From the NCBI RefSeq assembly GCF_900177415.1, contig NZ_FXAF01000006.1, positions 520,001 to 584,000 on the forward strand: a stretch of 64,000 bases of DNA, written 5' to 3'. This document shows, piece after piece, positions 34,384 through 42,908 of the stretch. The position numbers and the translations under genes were made by a program. Each line of letters begins with the position of its first letter. The first letter of the stretch is position 1. The DNA comes from Xaviernesmea oryzae. GTDB lineage: Bacteria > Pseudomonadota > Alphaproteobacteria > Rhizobiales > Rhizobiaceae. The notes under the pieces are model-generated. The model was not told the DNA's origin and did not search any database. It saw only the letters and a program-made list of their open reading frames with translations.

Positions 34384-35363
34384 CAGGCTGCTCCCCGGCC
34401 GAATTCGAAGGATTGGTGACCGATCAGCCGGCGGCGCAGCCAGGCGGAGAACTGGTCGACGCAGATGACGGTGATCAGGAGAAGGATGATGATCGCATAG
34501 GTCTTGGCCGCATGGTCGCGGCCGATCGACAGGCTGAAGACCTCGCCGATGCCGCCGCCGCCGACCGCGCCGATGATGGTCGAGGCGCGCACGTTGATCT
34601 CGGTTCTGAGCAGCGTATAGGAGACGAAGTTCGGCAGAACCTGCGGCAGGATCGCGAACCGCACGCGCTCCACCCAGCTCGCGCCGGCGGCCCGCAGGCC
34701 CTCGTCGGGCTTCATGTCGGCATTCTCGACCACTTCGAAGAACAGTTTCCCGAGCGCGCCGACCGTGTGGATCCAGACGGCGATGATCGCCGAGATCGGG
34801 CCGATCGACAGGATGGCCGCGAGAAGTCCGGCAATGACGATTTCCGGGAAGGCGCGCATGATTTCCATGATCCGGCGGACGAACCACCGCACGGCCCGCG
34901 ACCCCACCAGGTTGGATGCGGCGAAGAAGCAGAGCACGAACGCGCCGCTGGCGCCGAGAATGGTCGAGACGATCGCGATATTGATGGTGATCGCCAGCTG
35001 ATAGAAGAAATTGGGAATGTAGAAGCTGTCGGTGATCCAGATGCGGTCGCTGGTATAGTCGTATTTGATCGAGCCGTCCGCATAGGGCGACGGCAGGTCG
35101 AACATGGCGCGGAAAATCTCCAGCGGACTGTCCGGCACGAAGCTCTTCATGAAATCGAACAGATAGGGAAGCCGCTCGAAGAATTTGCCGGAATTGGCGC
35201 TGTTGGCAAAATCGAGCGAGGCGCCGAGCACGATCAGGAAGACCGCGATCGAGACGAGGGTATAGATGCGCCGGGTGCGCACCTGGCTCTGGTAATGGTC
35301 GAGGATGGTGCGGGAGCTTCCTGTGAGCCCGCTCGGATGGTCGGCTCCGGCCACGTGCGCCAT
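34383..35363 (-). CDS. phnE1: Phosphonate ABC transporter permease
   Basis: A 326-residue permease of the PhnE family: a first helix at about 34-52, then the BPD_transp_1 core from about residue 125, with the EAA motif in EGLRAAGASWVERVRFAILP and AVGGGGIGEVFSLS. It forms the transmembrane channel with PhnE2, energised by PhnC and fed by PhnD. It overlaps phnE2 by four bases, and the phnD stop lies 76 bases upstream. Confidence 0.93.
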   Translation of the reverse strand: MAHVAGADHPSGLTGSSRTILDHYQSQVRTRRIYTLVSIAVFLIVLGASLDFANSANSGKFFERLPYLFDFMKSFVPDSPLEIFRAMFDLPSPYADGSIKYDYTSDRIWITDSFYIPNFFYQLAITINIAIVSTILGASGAFVLCFFAASNLVGSRAVRWFVRRIMEIMRAFPEIVIAGLLAAILSIGPISAIIAVWIHTVGALGKLFFEVVENADMKPDEGLRAAGASWVERVRFAILPQVLPNFVSYTLLRTEINVRASTIIGAVGGGGIGEVFSLSIGRDHAAKTYAIIILLLITVICVDQFSAWLRRRLIGHQSFEFGRGAA

Positions 35364-35439
35364 GGGGGCTTCCTTGCTTCCTTATTAAGCGAGCGGCGGC
35401 ACCGTCATGATGCCGCCGCAGGATTGATGAGGCTTGAGA

Positions 35440-36351
35440 TCAGCCGCCGATGACCGACTTACGAGCGTCGATGATCGTCTGATAGAAGCTCTGGTCGACC
35501 GGTGCCCAGTCGACATAGCCGCCGCCCGTGAAGTTTTCGAAGCAGGTCTTGTCCGTCTTCGGCAGTTCCGCGAAATAGGCAGTGACCTTCTTCTGAATGT
35601 CGGCCGGCAGCTTCTGGGAAACCATCAGCGGGCCGTTCGGGATCAGCGGCGACTTCCAGACTTCGACGATGTCGTCCATGTCGAGCAGGCCCTTGGAGAC
35701 CATGATGTGCAGGTTGCCGGAGGAGTAGCCCTGCGACCAGTCGCCGGTGCCGGAGCCGAACGTGGTGCCGACGTCGAACTTCTTGTCGAGAACGCCGAGA
35801 ACGAGGTTTTCATGGCCGCCGCCGAAATCGGACGAAGCGAAATACTGCTTGACCGGCATGCCGATGTCCTTCGGCAGCGAGACGTTCGGGACGAGGTAGC
35901 CGGAGGTGGAGTCCGGATCGGCGAAGCCGAGCTTCTTGCCCTTGGCGTCGGCGAGCGTCTTGATGCCCGAGTCCTTGCGGGCGACCATGATCGAGTAGTA
36001 GCCGGTCGAACCGTCGGCCTGCTTGGTGGTCAGGACGGGGGTGACGGCGTTCGGATCCTTGAGGTAGATCGAAGCATAGGAGGACGCGCCCATGACGGCG
36101 AGGTCGATCGTGCCGCCGAGCAGGCCCTGGATGACGCCGTTGTAGTTCGGCGACGGGAAGAGCTGGACTTCGGAAACGCCGGTGGCCTTGATGAGGCCGG
36201 GCTTGACGCACTCGGTGCGGCGAACCTGGTCGGCTTCGTTTTCGCCGCCGTCGAGGCCGATGCGCAGGACCTTGACGTCCTGGGCGGCAGCGTTGCCGGC
36301 GAGAGCAGCGACAGCGATCGTCGCCATCAGGATCTTGCGGAATGCAGACAT
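35440..36351 (-). CDS. phnD: Phosphonate ABC transporter, periplasmic binding protein
   Basis: A 303-residue exported protein: signal peptide of about 24 residues (MSAFRKILMATIAVAALAGN), then a type II periplasmic binding fold of the PhnD family (VLRIGLDGGENEADQVRR, GLLGGTIDLAVMGASSYAS and KKLGFADPDSTSGYLVPN). The latter two segments include the residues that hold the phosphonate group. The ATG at 36351 is preceded by AAAGGAG; upstream in-frame ATGs lack this and would bury the signal peptide. It captures phosphonates in the periplasm for PhnE1/E2. Confidence 0.95.
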   Translation of the reverse strand: MSAFRKILMATIAVAALAGNAAAQDVKVLRIGLDGGENEADQVRRTECVKPGLIKATGVSEVQLFPSPNYNGVIQGLLGGTIDLAVMGASSYASIYLKDPNAVTPVLTTKQADGSTGYYSIMVARKDSGIKTLADAKGKKLGFADPDSTSGYLVPNVSLPKDIGMPVKQYFASSDFGGGHENLVLGVLDKKFDVGTTFGSGTGDWSQGYSSGNLHIMVSKGLLDMDDIVEVWKSPLIPNGPLMVSQKLPADIQKKVTAYFAELPKTDKTCFENFTGGGYVDWAPVDQSFYQTIIDARKSVIGG

Positions 36352-36418
36352 GGAAGTCTCCTTTAGTGACATGGTTTTGTCGGTGTTACGGCCGTCGTCC
36401 CCCTCGGCCGTAAAGGGG

Positions 36419-37264
36419 TCAGCGCGCGACGGCTGCTTCGGCCATCGCGCCGGAAAGAACGACATCGGGGCGTTTCGTCGAGGCGAGGCTGGTCGATGTC
36501 ATGGACTCGTCGATACCGGCTCCGTCCCTGTCGGAGCCGTAGATTTCGCGGACCGCCGCCCCATCGAGCGCCTGCGGCGGCCCGTCGAAAACCACGCGCC
36601 CGCCGGCCATGCCGATGATGCGCTCGCAATAGCTGCGGGCAGTATCGAGCGTGTGCAGGTTGGTGATGACGGTGATGCCTTCGCGTTCGTTGATGTCCCG
36701 CAGCGCATCCATGACGATCTTGGCATTCAGCGGGTCGAGCGAGGCGATCGGCTCGTCGGCGAGCACCATTTTCGGCGCCTGCATGAGGGCGCGGGCGATC
36801 GCGACGCGCTGCTGCTGGCCGCCGGAAAGCGTTCCGGCCGGCTGCAGCGCCGTCTGCTCGATGCCGAGCCTTTCGAGCGCGGCCATCGCCATGACGCGCT
36901 CGTCGCGGCTGAAGATTTTCAGGAGGCTCATCACCGTCGAACGGTGGTTGAGGCGGCCGAGCAGCACATTGGTCATCACGTCGAGACGCGGCACCAGGTT
37001 GAACTGCTGGAAGATCATCGCGCAGTCGCGCTGCCAGTTGCGCAGCGAGACGCCCTTCAGCGCCGAGACCTCGACCCCACCGAAATGGATGGAGCCGGAA
37101 CTCGGCTCCTGCAGGCGGTTGATCATCCGCAGGAGGGTGGATTTGCCGGCGCCGGAACGGCCGATGACGCCGACCATCTGGCCCTGGGGAATCTCGACGT
37201 TCACGGCATTGACCGCGATACGGTCGCCAAAACGGCGGGTGACATTCCTCAGCTCGAACTTCAT
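36419..37264 (-). CDS. phnC: Phosphonate ABC transporter ATP-binding protein
   Basis: A 281-residue ABC ATPase: Walker [10 protein letters not shown] (about residues 37-45), Q-loop at [11 protein letters not shown], signature [15 protein letters not shown], Walker [13 protein letters not shown]. These and the gene order phnC-D-E1-E2 identify it as the importer ATPase. The ATG at 37264 has GAAGAG upstream. A candidate PHO box lies 60-90 bases upstream, so this transporter block may have its own phosphate-starvation promoter in addition to read-through from phnG. Confidence 0.94.
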   Translation of the reverse strand: MKFELRNVTRRFGDRIAVNAVNVEIPQGQMVGVIGRSGAGKSTLLRMINRLQEPSSGSIHFGGVEVSALKGVSLRNWQRDCAMIFQQFNLVPRLDVMTNVLLGRLNHRSTVMSLLKIFSRDERVMAMAALERLGIEQTALQPAGTLSGGQQQRVAIARALMQAPKMVLADEPIASLDPLNAKIVMDALRDINEREGITVITNLHTLDTARSYCERIIGMAGGRVVFDGPPQALDGAAVREIYGSDRDGAGIDESMTSTSLASTKRPDVVLSGAMAEAAVAR

Positions 37265-37325
37265 GCTCTTCTGCCCGTCCAATCCTCTTATACGATTTCG
37301 ATTAGCGGGGGTTCGTGAAGCCTGA

Positions 37326-37354
37326 ATGTCGGTTTTATGTCGGTATTGTTACAA
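37326..37354 (-). promoter_or_regulatory. Candidate PHO box upstream of phnC
   Basis: On the minus strand the units CCGACAT and CCGACAT, with a weaker TTGTAAC before them, are spaced exactly 11 bases apart (37348, 37337, 37326). PhoB sites have the pattern CTGTCAT-N4-CTGTCAT. Spacing fits, but each full unit agrees at only about five of seven positions. Confidence 0.4.
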
Positions 37355-37379
37355 TCCCCTGATGTTCGTAACGGTTATG

Positions 37380-37997
37380 TTACGACGCATGGCGCGACAG
37401 GAACTCCTCCGCCGGAAGAGCCCGGAAATCCTCAAGAGCGGCCCTCAGTTTCCGGTGGTCCCAATCCCACCAGGCGAGCCGGTCCATCGCCTCGCCGACC
37501 GCTTTTGTGAAACGCTCGCGGATGAGCTTCGCCGGCACGCCGCCGACGATCGTATAGGGCGCGACGTTCTTCGAGACGACCGCGCCGGCGCCGATCACCG
37601 CGCCGTTGCCGACGGTGACGCCCGGCAGCACGGTCGCGCCGTGGCCGATCCAGACGTCATGGCCGATGACGACGCGATGGTCGCGCCGCCATTCGAAGAA
37701 GCTTTGCTCGTCTTCGGCATCGTCCCAATAGTTCGCGGCACGATAGGTGAAATGATGCAGCGTCGCCCGCCAGGTCGGATGGTTGGTGGCGTTGAGGCGC
37801 ACGGAAGCGGCCATGTTGACGAACTTGCCGATCGTCGCGCACCAGATCGAGCCGTCCTGCATGATGTAGGAATAGTCGCCGATCTCGGCCTCCGAGATGC
37901 GGCAGCGCTCGGCGACTTCCGTATAGCGGCCGAGCGTGGAATTGGTGACGCTGGCGCTCGGATGGACGAGCGGCTCGATGCCGAGTTTCTTGCTCAT
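37380..37997 (-). CDS. Hexapeptide-repeat acetyltransferase of the phn cluster
   Basis: A 205-residue left-handed beta-helix protein. Hexapeptide repeats run from about residue 10 to 165 ([20 protein letters not shown], then [20 protein letters not shown] and VIGAGAVV), with the acetyl-CoA site near [12 protein letters not shown]. It belongs to the phosphonate-cluster subgroup of xenobiotic acetyltransferase-like enzymes (TIGR03308 type). Its substrate is not established; acetylation of an aminophosphonate or pathway intermediate is possible. Its ATG overlaps the phnL stop by four bases. Confidence 0.88.
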   Translation of the reverse strand: MSKKLGIEPLVHPSASVTNSTLGRYTEVAERCRISEAEIGDYSYIMQDGSIWCATIGKFVNMAASVRLNATNHPTWRATLHHFTYRAANYWDDAEDEQSFFEWRRDHRVVIGHDVWIGHGATVLPGVTVGNGAVIGAGAVVSKNVAPYTIVGGVPAKLIRERFTKAVGEAMDRLAWWDWDHRKLRAALEDFRALPAEEFLSRHAS

Positions 37998-38704
37998 GCT
38001 GCAACCGCCTTTCGGGGAGAGAACTGCGACACGTCGAGAACGCGGTCGGCGACGGCCTCGCGCACTTCCTCGTCGTGGAAGATGCCGAGGAGGGCGACGC
38101 CCTCGCGCTTCTTTTTCGCGATCATCTCGACGACGACCCGCCGGTTGACGGCGTCGAGCGAAGCGGTCGGCTCGTCGAGAAGCAGGATGCGGTGGCTGGT
38201 GATGAAGCCGCGGGCGATGTTGACGCGCTGCTGCTCGCCGCCGGAAAAGGTTGCAGGCGGCAGCGACCAGAGCTCCCGGGGCAGGTTGAGCTTTGCGAGC
38301 AATCCGGAGGCTTTTTCCCTTGCCTCCGGAGCCTCGACGCCGCGGGCGACGAGCGGTTCGGCGACCACGTCGAGGGCCGCGACACGCGGCACCGTGCGCA
38401 GGAACTGGCTGACATAGCCCATCGTATGCCGGCGCACGTCGAGAATGGTGCGCGGATCGGCACCGGCGATGTCGACCAGCCGGTCCTTGTGGTCCACGAG
38501 GATCTGGCCGGCATCGACGGCATAGTTGCCGTAGAGCATTTTCAGGATCGAGCTCTTGCCGATGCCGGAAGGGCCGCCGAGTACGACGCATTCGCCGCTG
38601 GCGACGGAGAAGTTCACGTCGTTGACGACCGGCAGCTTGATGCCGTCGCGCAGGTGCATGGTGAAGCTCTTGAAGACTTCCGAGACGACGAGGGGGGTGG
38701 CCAT
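37994..38704 (-). CDS. phnL: C-P lyase complex ABC-type subunit PhnL
   Basis: A 236-residue ABC-fold ATPase: Walker [11 protein letters not shown] (about residues 38-47), signature [14 protein letters not shown], Walker [13 protein letters not shown]. Although built like a transporter ATPase, PhnL works with the intracellular C-P lyase enzymes and is needed, with PhnG, H and I, for making the ribose triphosphate phosphonate. It follows phnK by 13 bases and overlaps the acetyltransferase gene. Confidence 0.93.
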   Translation of the reverse strand: MATPLVVSEVFKSFTMHLRDGIKLPVVNDVNFSVASGECVVLGGPSGIGKSSILKMLYGNYAVDAGQILVDHKDRLVDIAGADPRTILDVRRHTMGYVSQFLRTVPRVAALDVVAEPLVARGVEAPEAREKASGLLAKLNLPRELWSLPPATFSGGEQQRVNIARGFITSHRILLLDEPTASLDAVNRRVVVEMIAKKKREGVALLGIFHDEEVREAVADRVLDVSQFSPRKAVAA

Positions 38705-38717
38705 GACGATATCTCCC

Positions 38718-39494
38718 TCAAACCTGCAGGATCGAAGACACGAGAAGCTGGGTATAGGGTTCGCGCGGATCGTCGAGCACCCGGTCGGTGAGCCCGTGCT
38801 CGATCACGTGGCCGTCCTTCATCACCATCATCCGGTGCGACAGCAGGCGCGCGACGGCGAGATCGTGGGTGACGACGATCGCCGACAGGCCGAGATCGTT
38901 GACGAGGCCGCGCACGAGGTCGAGCAGGCGTGCCTGGACCGAGACGTCGAGGCCGCCGGTAGGCTCGTCCATGAAGACGAGGCGCGGGCCGGTGACGAGA
39001 TTGCGGGCGATCTGCAGGCGCTGGCGCATGCCGCCGGAAAAGGCGCGGGGCTGGTCGTCGATGCGGTCGGTGCCGATCTCGACGCGGGCGAGCCAGTCGC
39101 TCGCCGTCTCGCGGATCCTGCCGTAGTGCCGGTCGCCGATCGCCATCAGCCGCTCGCCGACATTGGCGCCGGCCGAAACCGTCATGCGCAGCCCGTCGGC
39201 CGGGTTCTGGTGCACGAAGCCCCAGTCGGTGCGCATCAGGAAGCGGCGCTCCGCCTCGCTCATATGGTAGAGGTCGCGGAAATTGCCGTCGCGCATCCGG
39301 TACTCGACGCTGCCGGCCGTCGGCATGAGCCGCGTGGAAAGGCAGTTGAGCAGCGTCGTCTTGCCCGAACCGGATTCGCCGACGATCGCCAGCACCTCGC
39401 CCGGCCACAGTTCGAAGGACACGTCCTTGCAGCCGATGCGGTTGCCGTAGAATTTCGAGACGCCGCTGACCTTGAGGAGTGGGGTGTCGGTCAT
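38718..39494 (-). CDS. phnK: C-P lyase complex ABC-type subunit PhnK
   Basis: A 258-residue ABC-fold ATPase: Walker [10 protein letters not shown] (about residues 36-44), signature FSGGMRQRLQIARNL, Walker B LVFMDEPTGGLDVSVQ. PhnK binds the PhnGHIJ core near PhnJ. The ATG at 39494 follows AAAGAGAG; an upstream in-frame ATG would add nine residues without similarity. The 180-base gap to phnJ upstream contains RIME-type repeats, the only large interruption within phnJ-K-L-acetyltransferase. Confidence 0.93.
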   Translation of the reverse strand: MTDTPLLKVSGVSKFYGNRIGCKDVSFELWPGEVLAIVGESGSGKTTLLNCLSTRLMPTAGSVEYRMRDGNFRDLYHMSEAERRFLMRTDWGFVHQNPADGLRMTVSAGANVGERLMAIGDRHYGRIRETASDWLARVEIGTDRIDDQPRAFSGGMRQRLQIARNLVTGPRLVFMDEPTGGLDVSVQARLLDLVRGLVNDLGLSAIVVTHDLAVARLLSHRMMVMKDGHVIEHGLTDRVLDDPREPYTQLLVSSILQV

Positions 39495-39535
39495 GGCAAG
39501 GCTCTCTTTGTCGATTGGCATCCAAAAACCCCCTC

Positions 39536-39662
39536 TGGGCTGCCGCCCATCTCCCCCACAAGGGGGGAGAAGACCCGCGGCCCGGCCCTGTCTTTTTTCG
39601 TAAGGCGGTGCGGCTGGTTAAGCCCCTCCCCCTTGTGGGGAGGGGTTGGGGAGGGGTTCTGA
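39536..39662. repeat. RIME-type palindromes inside the phn operon
   Basis: Between phnJ and phnK lie two palindromic blocks. One is at 39548-39572 (CATCTCCCCC, ACAA, GGGGGGAGA). The other is at 39621-39646 (AGCCCCTCCCCCTTGTGGGG with AGGGG), followed by the direct repeat TTGGGGAGGGGTT. They belong to the same rhizobial repeat class as at 0.6, 9.9 and 10.0 kb. As RNA they would form stable hairpins that could separate the phnGHIJ and phnKL messages. Confidence 0.7.
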
Positions 39663-39675
39663 TAAGGAAATAACC

Positions 39676-40557
39676 TCACTCCGCAGCCTCCCTGCTCGGC
39701 GCCAGCATCTCGCCAACATGACCCTCTTCCCGGCGGTCCTCACAATGGTCCGTATCGGAGCAGACGAACATGCGGCCGCCCTTGTCGTCGAGAACGACCT
39801 CGTCGAGATAGACGCCGTGGGCACCGCACAGCGCACAGGGCTGTTCGAACGTCTGGATCTCGAAGGGATGGTCTTCGAAGTCGAGGCTCACCACTTCGGT
39901 ATGGGGCGGGACGGCGTAGATGCGCTTTTCGCGGCCGGCGCCGAAGAGCTGCAGCGCCTCCGACATGTGCATTTTCGGATTGTCGAACTTCGGCGTCGGC
40001 GAGGGGTCCATCACATAACGGCCGTCGACCTTCACCGGATAGGCATAGGTGGTGGAGATCCGGCCGTTGCGGGCGATGTCCTCGTAGAGCTTCACGTGCA
40101 TGAGGCCGTATTCTTCGAGCGCATGCATCTTGCGCGTTTCGGTCTCGCGCGGCTCGAGGAAGCGCAAGGGTTCCGGGATCGGCACCTGGTAGACGAGCAC
40201 CTGGCCTTCGCCAAGCTTTTGCTCCGGGATGCGGTGGCGGGTCTGGATGATCGACGCATCCTTTGTATGCGTCGTCACGGCGACGTCCGCCACCTTCTGG
40301 AAGAAGGCACGGATCGAGACCGCATTGGTGGTGTCGTCGGCGCCCTGGTCGATCACCTTGAGCACGTCGTCCGGGCCGATGATCGAGGCGGTGACCTGCA
40401 CGCCGCCCGTACCCCAGCCGTAGGGCATCGGCATCTCGCGGGAGGCGAAGGGTACCTGATAACCGGGAATCGCGATCGCCTTCAGGATGGCGCGGCGGAT
40501 CATCCGCTTCGTCTGCTCGTCCAGATAGGCGAAGTTGTAGGTGGCGAGATCGGTCAC
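39676..40557 (-). CDS. phnJ: Carbon-phosphorus lyase catalytic subunit (radical SAM)
   Basis: A 293-residue radical SAM enzyme that cleaves the C-P bond of ribose 1-phosphonate 5-phosphate, releasing methane or another alkane. The iron-sulfur cysteines have the exact PhnJ pattern C-x2-C-x21-C-x5-C near the C terminus (CALC, then CSDTDHC). The protein starts VTDLATYNFAYLDEQTKRMI. The start codon is the GTG at 40557, overlapping the phnI stop (GTGA), which supports coupling. It works in the cytoplasm as part of the PhnGHIJ core complex. Confidence 0.97.
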   Translation of the reverse strand: MTDLATYNFAYLDEQTKRMIRRAILKAIAIPGYQVPFASREMPMPYGWGTGGVQVTASIIGPDDVLKVIDQGADDTTNAVSIRAFFQKVADVAVTTHTKDASIIQTRHRIPEQKLGEGQVLVYQVPIPEPLRFLEPRETETRKMHALEEYGLMHVKLYEDIARNGRISTTYAYPVKVDGRYVMDPSPTPKFDNPKMHMSEALQLFGAGREKRIYAVPPHTEVVSLDFEDHPFEIQTFEQPCALCGAHGVYLDEVVLDDKGGRMFVCSDTDHCEDRREEGHVGEMLAPSREAAE

Positions 40558-41660
40558 TCGGCGGCCTCCTGCATGTCCTTGCCGCCGTTGCGGGCGGCTT
40601 CGATGTCGGCCCGCATCCTGCGCACGAGCGCCAGTTCGGCCTGGAAATCGACGTAGTGCGGCAGCTTCAGGTGTTCGACGAAGCCGGTCGCCTGCACGTT
40701 GTCCGAATGGGAGATCACGAATTCCTCGTCCTGCGCCGGCGCGGTGATGTCCTCCCCGAGTTCCTCGGCGCGCAGCGCGCGGTCGACCAGCGACATCGAC
40801 ATCGCCTTCCGCTCGCTCTGGCCGAAGACGAGGCCGTAACCGCGGGTGAACTGCGGTGGTGCCTTGGACGAGCCCTTGAACTGGTTGACCATCTGGCATT
40901 CGGTGACGCGGATGCGGCCGAGAGAAACGGCAAAGCCGAGCTCGGCGACCTCCAGTTCCACCTCCACCTCGCCGATGCGGATTTCGCCGACGAAGGGGTG
41001 GGTGCGGCCGTAGCCGCGCTGGGTGGAATAGCCGAGCGCCAGCAGAAAACCTTCATCGCCCCGGGCGAGCGCCTGCAGGCGCAGATCCCGGCTCATCGGG
41101 AATTCCATCGGCTCGCGGGTAAGGTCGCCGGCCTCATGGTCTTCGGCGAATTCGCCATCCGGCTCGATCAGGCCCTCATGGGCGAGGATGTCCGACACCC
41201 GCATGACGCCCTCGTCCGAGGCTTCCTTGCGCATCGGTTCCTCGACCTGCCCGTCGGCCAGAAGCGAAGGGTCGAGCAGGCGGTGCGTATAGTCGAAGGT
41301 CGGCCCGAGAAGCTGGCCGCCCGGCAGATCCTTGTAGGTCGCCGAAATTCTGCGCTCGATTTTCATGGCCGTGGTGTCGAGCGGGACCGAGGTGCCGAAG
41401 CGCGGCAGCGTCGTGCGATAGGCGCGCAGCAGGAAGATCGCCTCGATCAGGTCGCCCCGCGCCTGCCGCACGGACAGGGCGGCGAGCGAACGGTCGTAAA
41501 GGGAGGCCTCGGCCATCACCCTGTCGACCGCAAGGCCGAGTTGCTCGACGATCTGCTCGATGGTGACGGAGGGAAGCGAGCGCTCTCCCCGGCGCCGGTC
41601 AGCCAGCAGCCGATGAGCGTTGGTGATGGCGGCCTCGCCACCCTTGACGGCAACATACAT
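40554..41660 (-). CDS. phnI: C-P lyase core subunit PhnI (nucleosidase)
   Basis: A 368-residue core subunit. PhnI, with PhnG, H and L, displaces adenine from ATP by methylphosphonate, giving ribose 1-methylphosphonate 5-triphosphate. The start MYVAVKGGEAAITNAHRLL and the central segment DILAHEGLIEPD are typical of the family; length matches E. coli PhnI (about 354). The four-base overlap with phnJ and 89-base gap to phnH place it inside the operon. Confidence 0.96.
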   Translation of the reverse strand: MYVAVKGGEAAITNAHRLLADRRRGERSLPSVTIEQIVEQLGLAVDRVMAEASLYDRSLAALSVRQARGDLIEAIFLLRAYRTTLPRFGTSVPLDTTAMKIERRISATYKDLPGGQLLGPTFDYTHRLLDPSLLADGQVEEPMRKEASDEGVMRVSDILAHEGLIEPDGEFAEDHEAGDLTREPMEFPMSRDLRLQALARGDEGFLLALGYSTQRGYGRTHPFVGEIRIGEVEVELEVAELGFAVSLGRIRVTECQMVNQFKGSSKAPPQFTRGYGLVFGQSERKAMSMSLVDRALRAEELGEDITAPAQDEEFVISHSDNVQATGFVEHLKLPHYVDFQAELALVRRMRADIEAARNGGKDMQEAAE

Positions 41661-41749
41661 CCTTCATTCTCCTGCCCTTGTATCCCGCGTCCGTTGCAGA
41701 TGCCGGAAAGGGTTGGTCATTTTGCTTCAGGACCGAAAACCGGCCCGGC

Positions 41750-42352
41750 TCACTGGATCGCGATTCTTGTCGTCCGAGGCAGGCACAGCAGGTTCTTGCC
41801 GGCGGTCAGGATGACGTCGACGCCGCGCGGGAACAAGGCCCGGTTGTCCGCCCACAGACGCGGGAAGACTTCGGGCAGGCCTTTCACCGTCACGGTCGTG
41901 GCGTGCTGAATGCCGGGGCCGGTCAGCGTGAGCGCCTGGCCCTCTCCAAGTGCCGCGATCTCGATGACGAGCGTCGTGGAACGGTCCGGATATTCCTGCG
42001 TGCCGGCCGCAAAGAGGCCGAAGGATGCAAGCGTCGCGCCTGCCTCCACGAATGCAAAGCGCGCCTCCGCCTTCTCGCGGGTGATCGGCGCGCCGGTGTG
42101 GAAGCCGATCCACTCGCCTGCGGCGGATTTCGCAAGGCCGGCGCTGAGCCATACCGGGGTTTCGTGGTCGCAGAGGGTGAGCGCGATCGCTCCGGCCGCT
42201 CCTCCAAGCGGCTCGGGCTGGCCGGCGTCGGGGCCGACGGTGCGGATCGTCCCCGGGCGCGCCATGCCGTCCATCAGCATGCGGAAAACGCTCTGGGATT
42301 CGAATACCGGCGTGCCGAACCCGCCGGAAAGCGCTTGCGCCTTGATGTTCAT
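41750..42352 (-). CDS. phnH: C-P lyase core subunit PhnH
   Basis: A 200-residue structural subunit with a PLP-transferase-like fold without PLP chemistry. Family segments include FRMLMDGMARPGTIRTVG near the N terminus and LALTLCDHETPVWL-like (AIALTLCDHETPVWLS). PhnH forms part of the PhnGHIJ core. Its ATG overlaps the phnG stop by four bases. A gap of 89 bases to phnI is the first break in the run. Confidence 0.94.
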   Translation of the reverse strand: MNIKAQALSGGFGTPVFESQSVFRMLMDGMARPGTIRTVGPDAGQPEPLGGAAGAIALTLCDHETPVWLSAGLAKSAAGEWIGFHTGAPITREKAEARFAFVEAGATLASFGLFAAGTQEYPDRSTTLVIEIAALGEGQALTLTGPGIQHATTVTVKGLPEVFPRLWADNRALFPRGVDVILTAGKNLLCLPRTTRIAIQ

Positions 42353-42825
42353 CAGTCCTCCCCCCGTACCATCGTGAAGAAATCGACGCGGGTGGCCGCC
42401 GTTTCCTCCGCCTTTTGCCGATCTTCGGCCGCGATGCGTGCCTCAATCACGCCGAGCAGGGCAGTTTCCACGAAGCCGCGCGTTTCGCTTTCCTGCCAGA
42501 GAGCGTCGAAAACGGCTGCGAGCCGCACCTTTTCCTTGTCGGTGCCGAGCGCATGCGCGTGTCCCGCCGTGCCGGAGGCAAGCAGCACCGTCGCGCGCGT
42601 CACGGTCGCCTCGCCGAGATTGAAAGGCGCTCCGCCGCCGCCGATGCGGCCGCGCACCATCACGAGTCCGGTTTCGGGTCCGCGAACAGGTTTCACATCC
42701 GGTTTTGCCGGAAGCCTGTCCCAGGCGGTTTGCAGCTCGCCGGTCGTCGCGCGCGCGAGAAGCCCCGCGGCGCGGCGGCGACCGGTGGTGTCTGTGTTCG
42801 GCCCGATTTGTTCTGCCAGGTCCAT
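42352..42825 (-). CDS. phnG: C-P lyase core subunit PhnG
   Basis: A 157-residue core subunit and the first gene of the minus-strand phn cluster. Recognisable segments are RAAGLLARATTGEL, PETGLVMVRGRIGGGGAPFNLGE (residues about 52-74) and HAHALGTDKEKVRLAAVFDA. I start at the ATG at 42825, which has AGGG about 9 bases upstream; a TTG two codons earlier is possible. A perfect palindrome, the likely PhnF operator, sits 15 bases before the start codon. Confidence 0.94.
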   Translation of the reverse strand: MDLAEQIGPNTDTTGRRRAAGLLARATTGELQTAWDRLPAKPDVKPVRGPETGLVMVRGRIGGGGAPFNLGEATVTRATVLLASGTAGHAHALGTDKEKVRLAAVFDALWQESETRGFVETALLGVIEARIAAEDRQKAEETAATRVDFFTMVRGED

Positions 42826-42840
42826 TGCCAAGCCCTCAAA

Positions 42841-42858
42841 TGTCTATTAATATAGACA
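42841..42858. promoter_or_regulatory. Putative PhnF operator
   Basis: TGTCTATTAATATAGACA is a perfect 7-4-7 palindrome lying between the divergent phnG and phnF start codons (15 and 50 bases away). GntR/HutC-type regulators such as PhnF bind short palindromes of this kind with TCTA/TAGA cores. Confidence 0.7.
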
Positions 42859-42908
42859 ACCATACAAATCACATTATTCATAACTCTCGGATATAACAAG
42901 CGTGTGAC

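Noticed and set aside
35440..36465. Longer phnD start at 36465 or 36372
   Set aside because: Would place up to 38 residues before the signal peptide; AAAGGAG fits only the ATG at 36351.
39536..39662. CRISPR-like repeats from the regularly spaced G/C blocks
   Set aside because: The blocks are palindromes and slipped G-runs, with no constant repeat plus unique spacers and no cas genes nearby.
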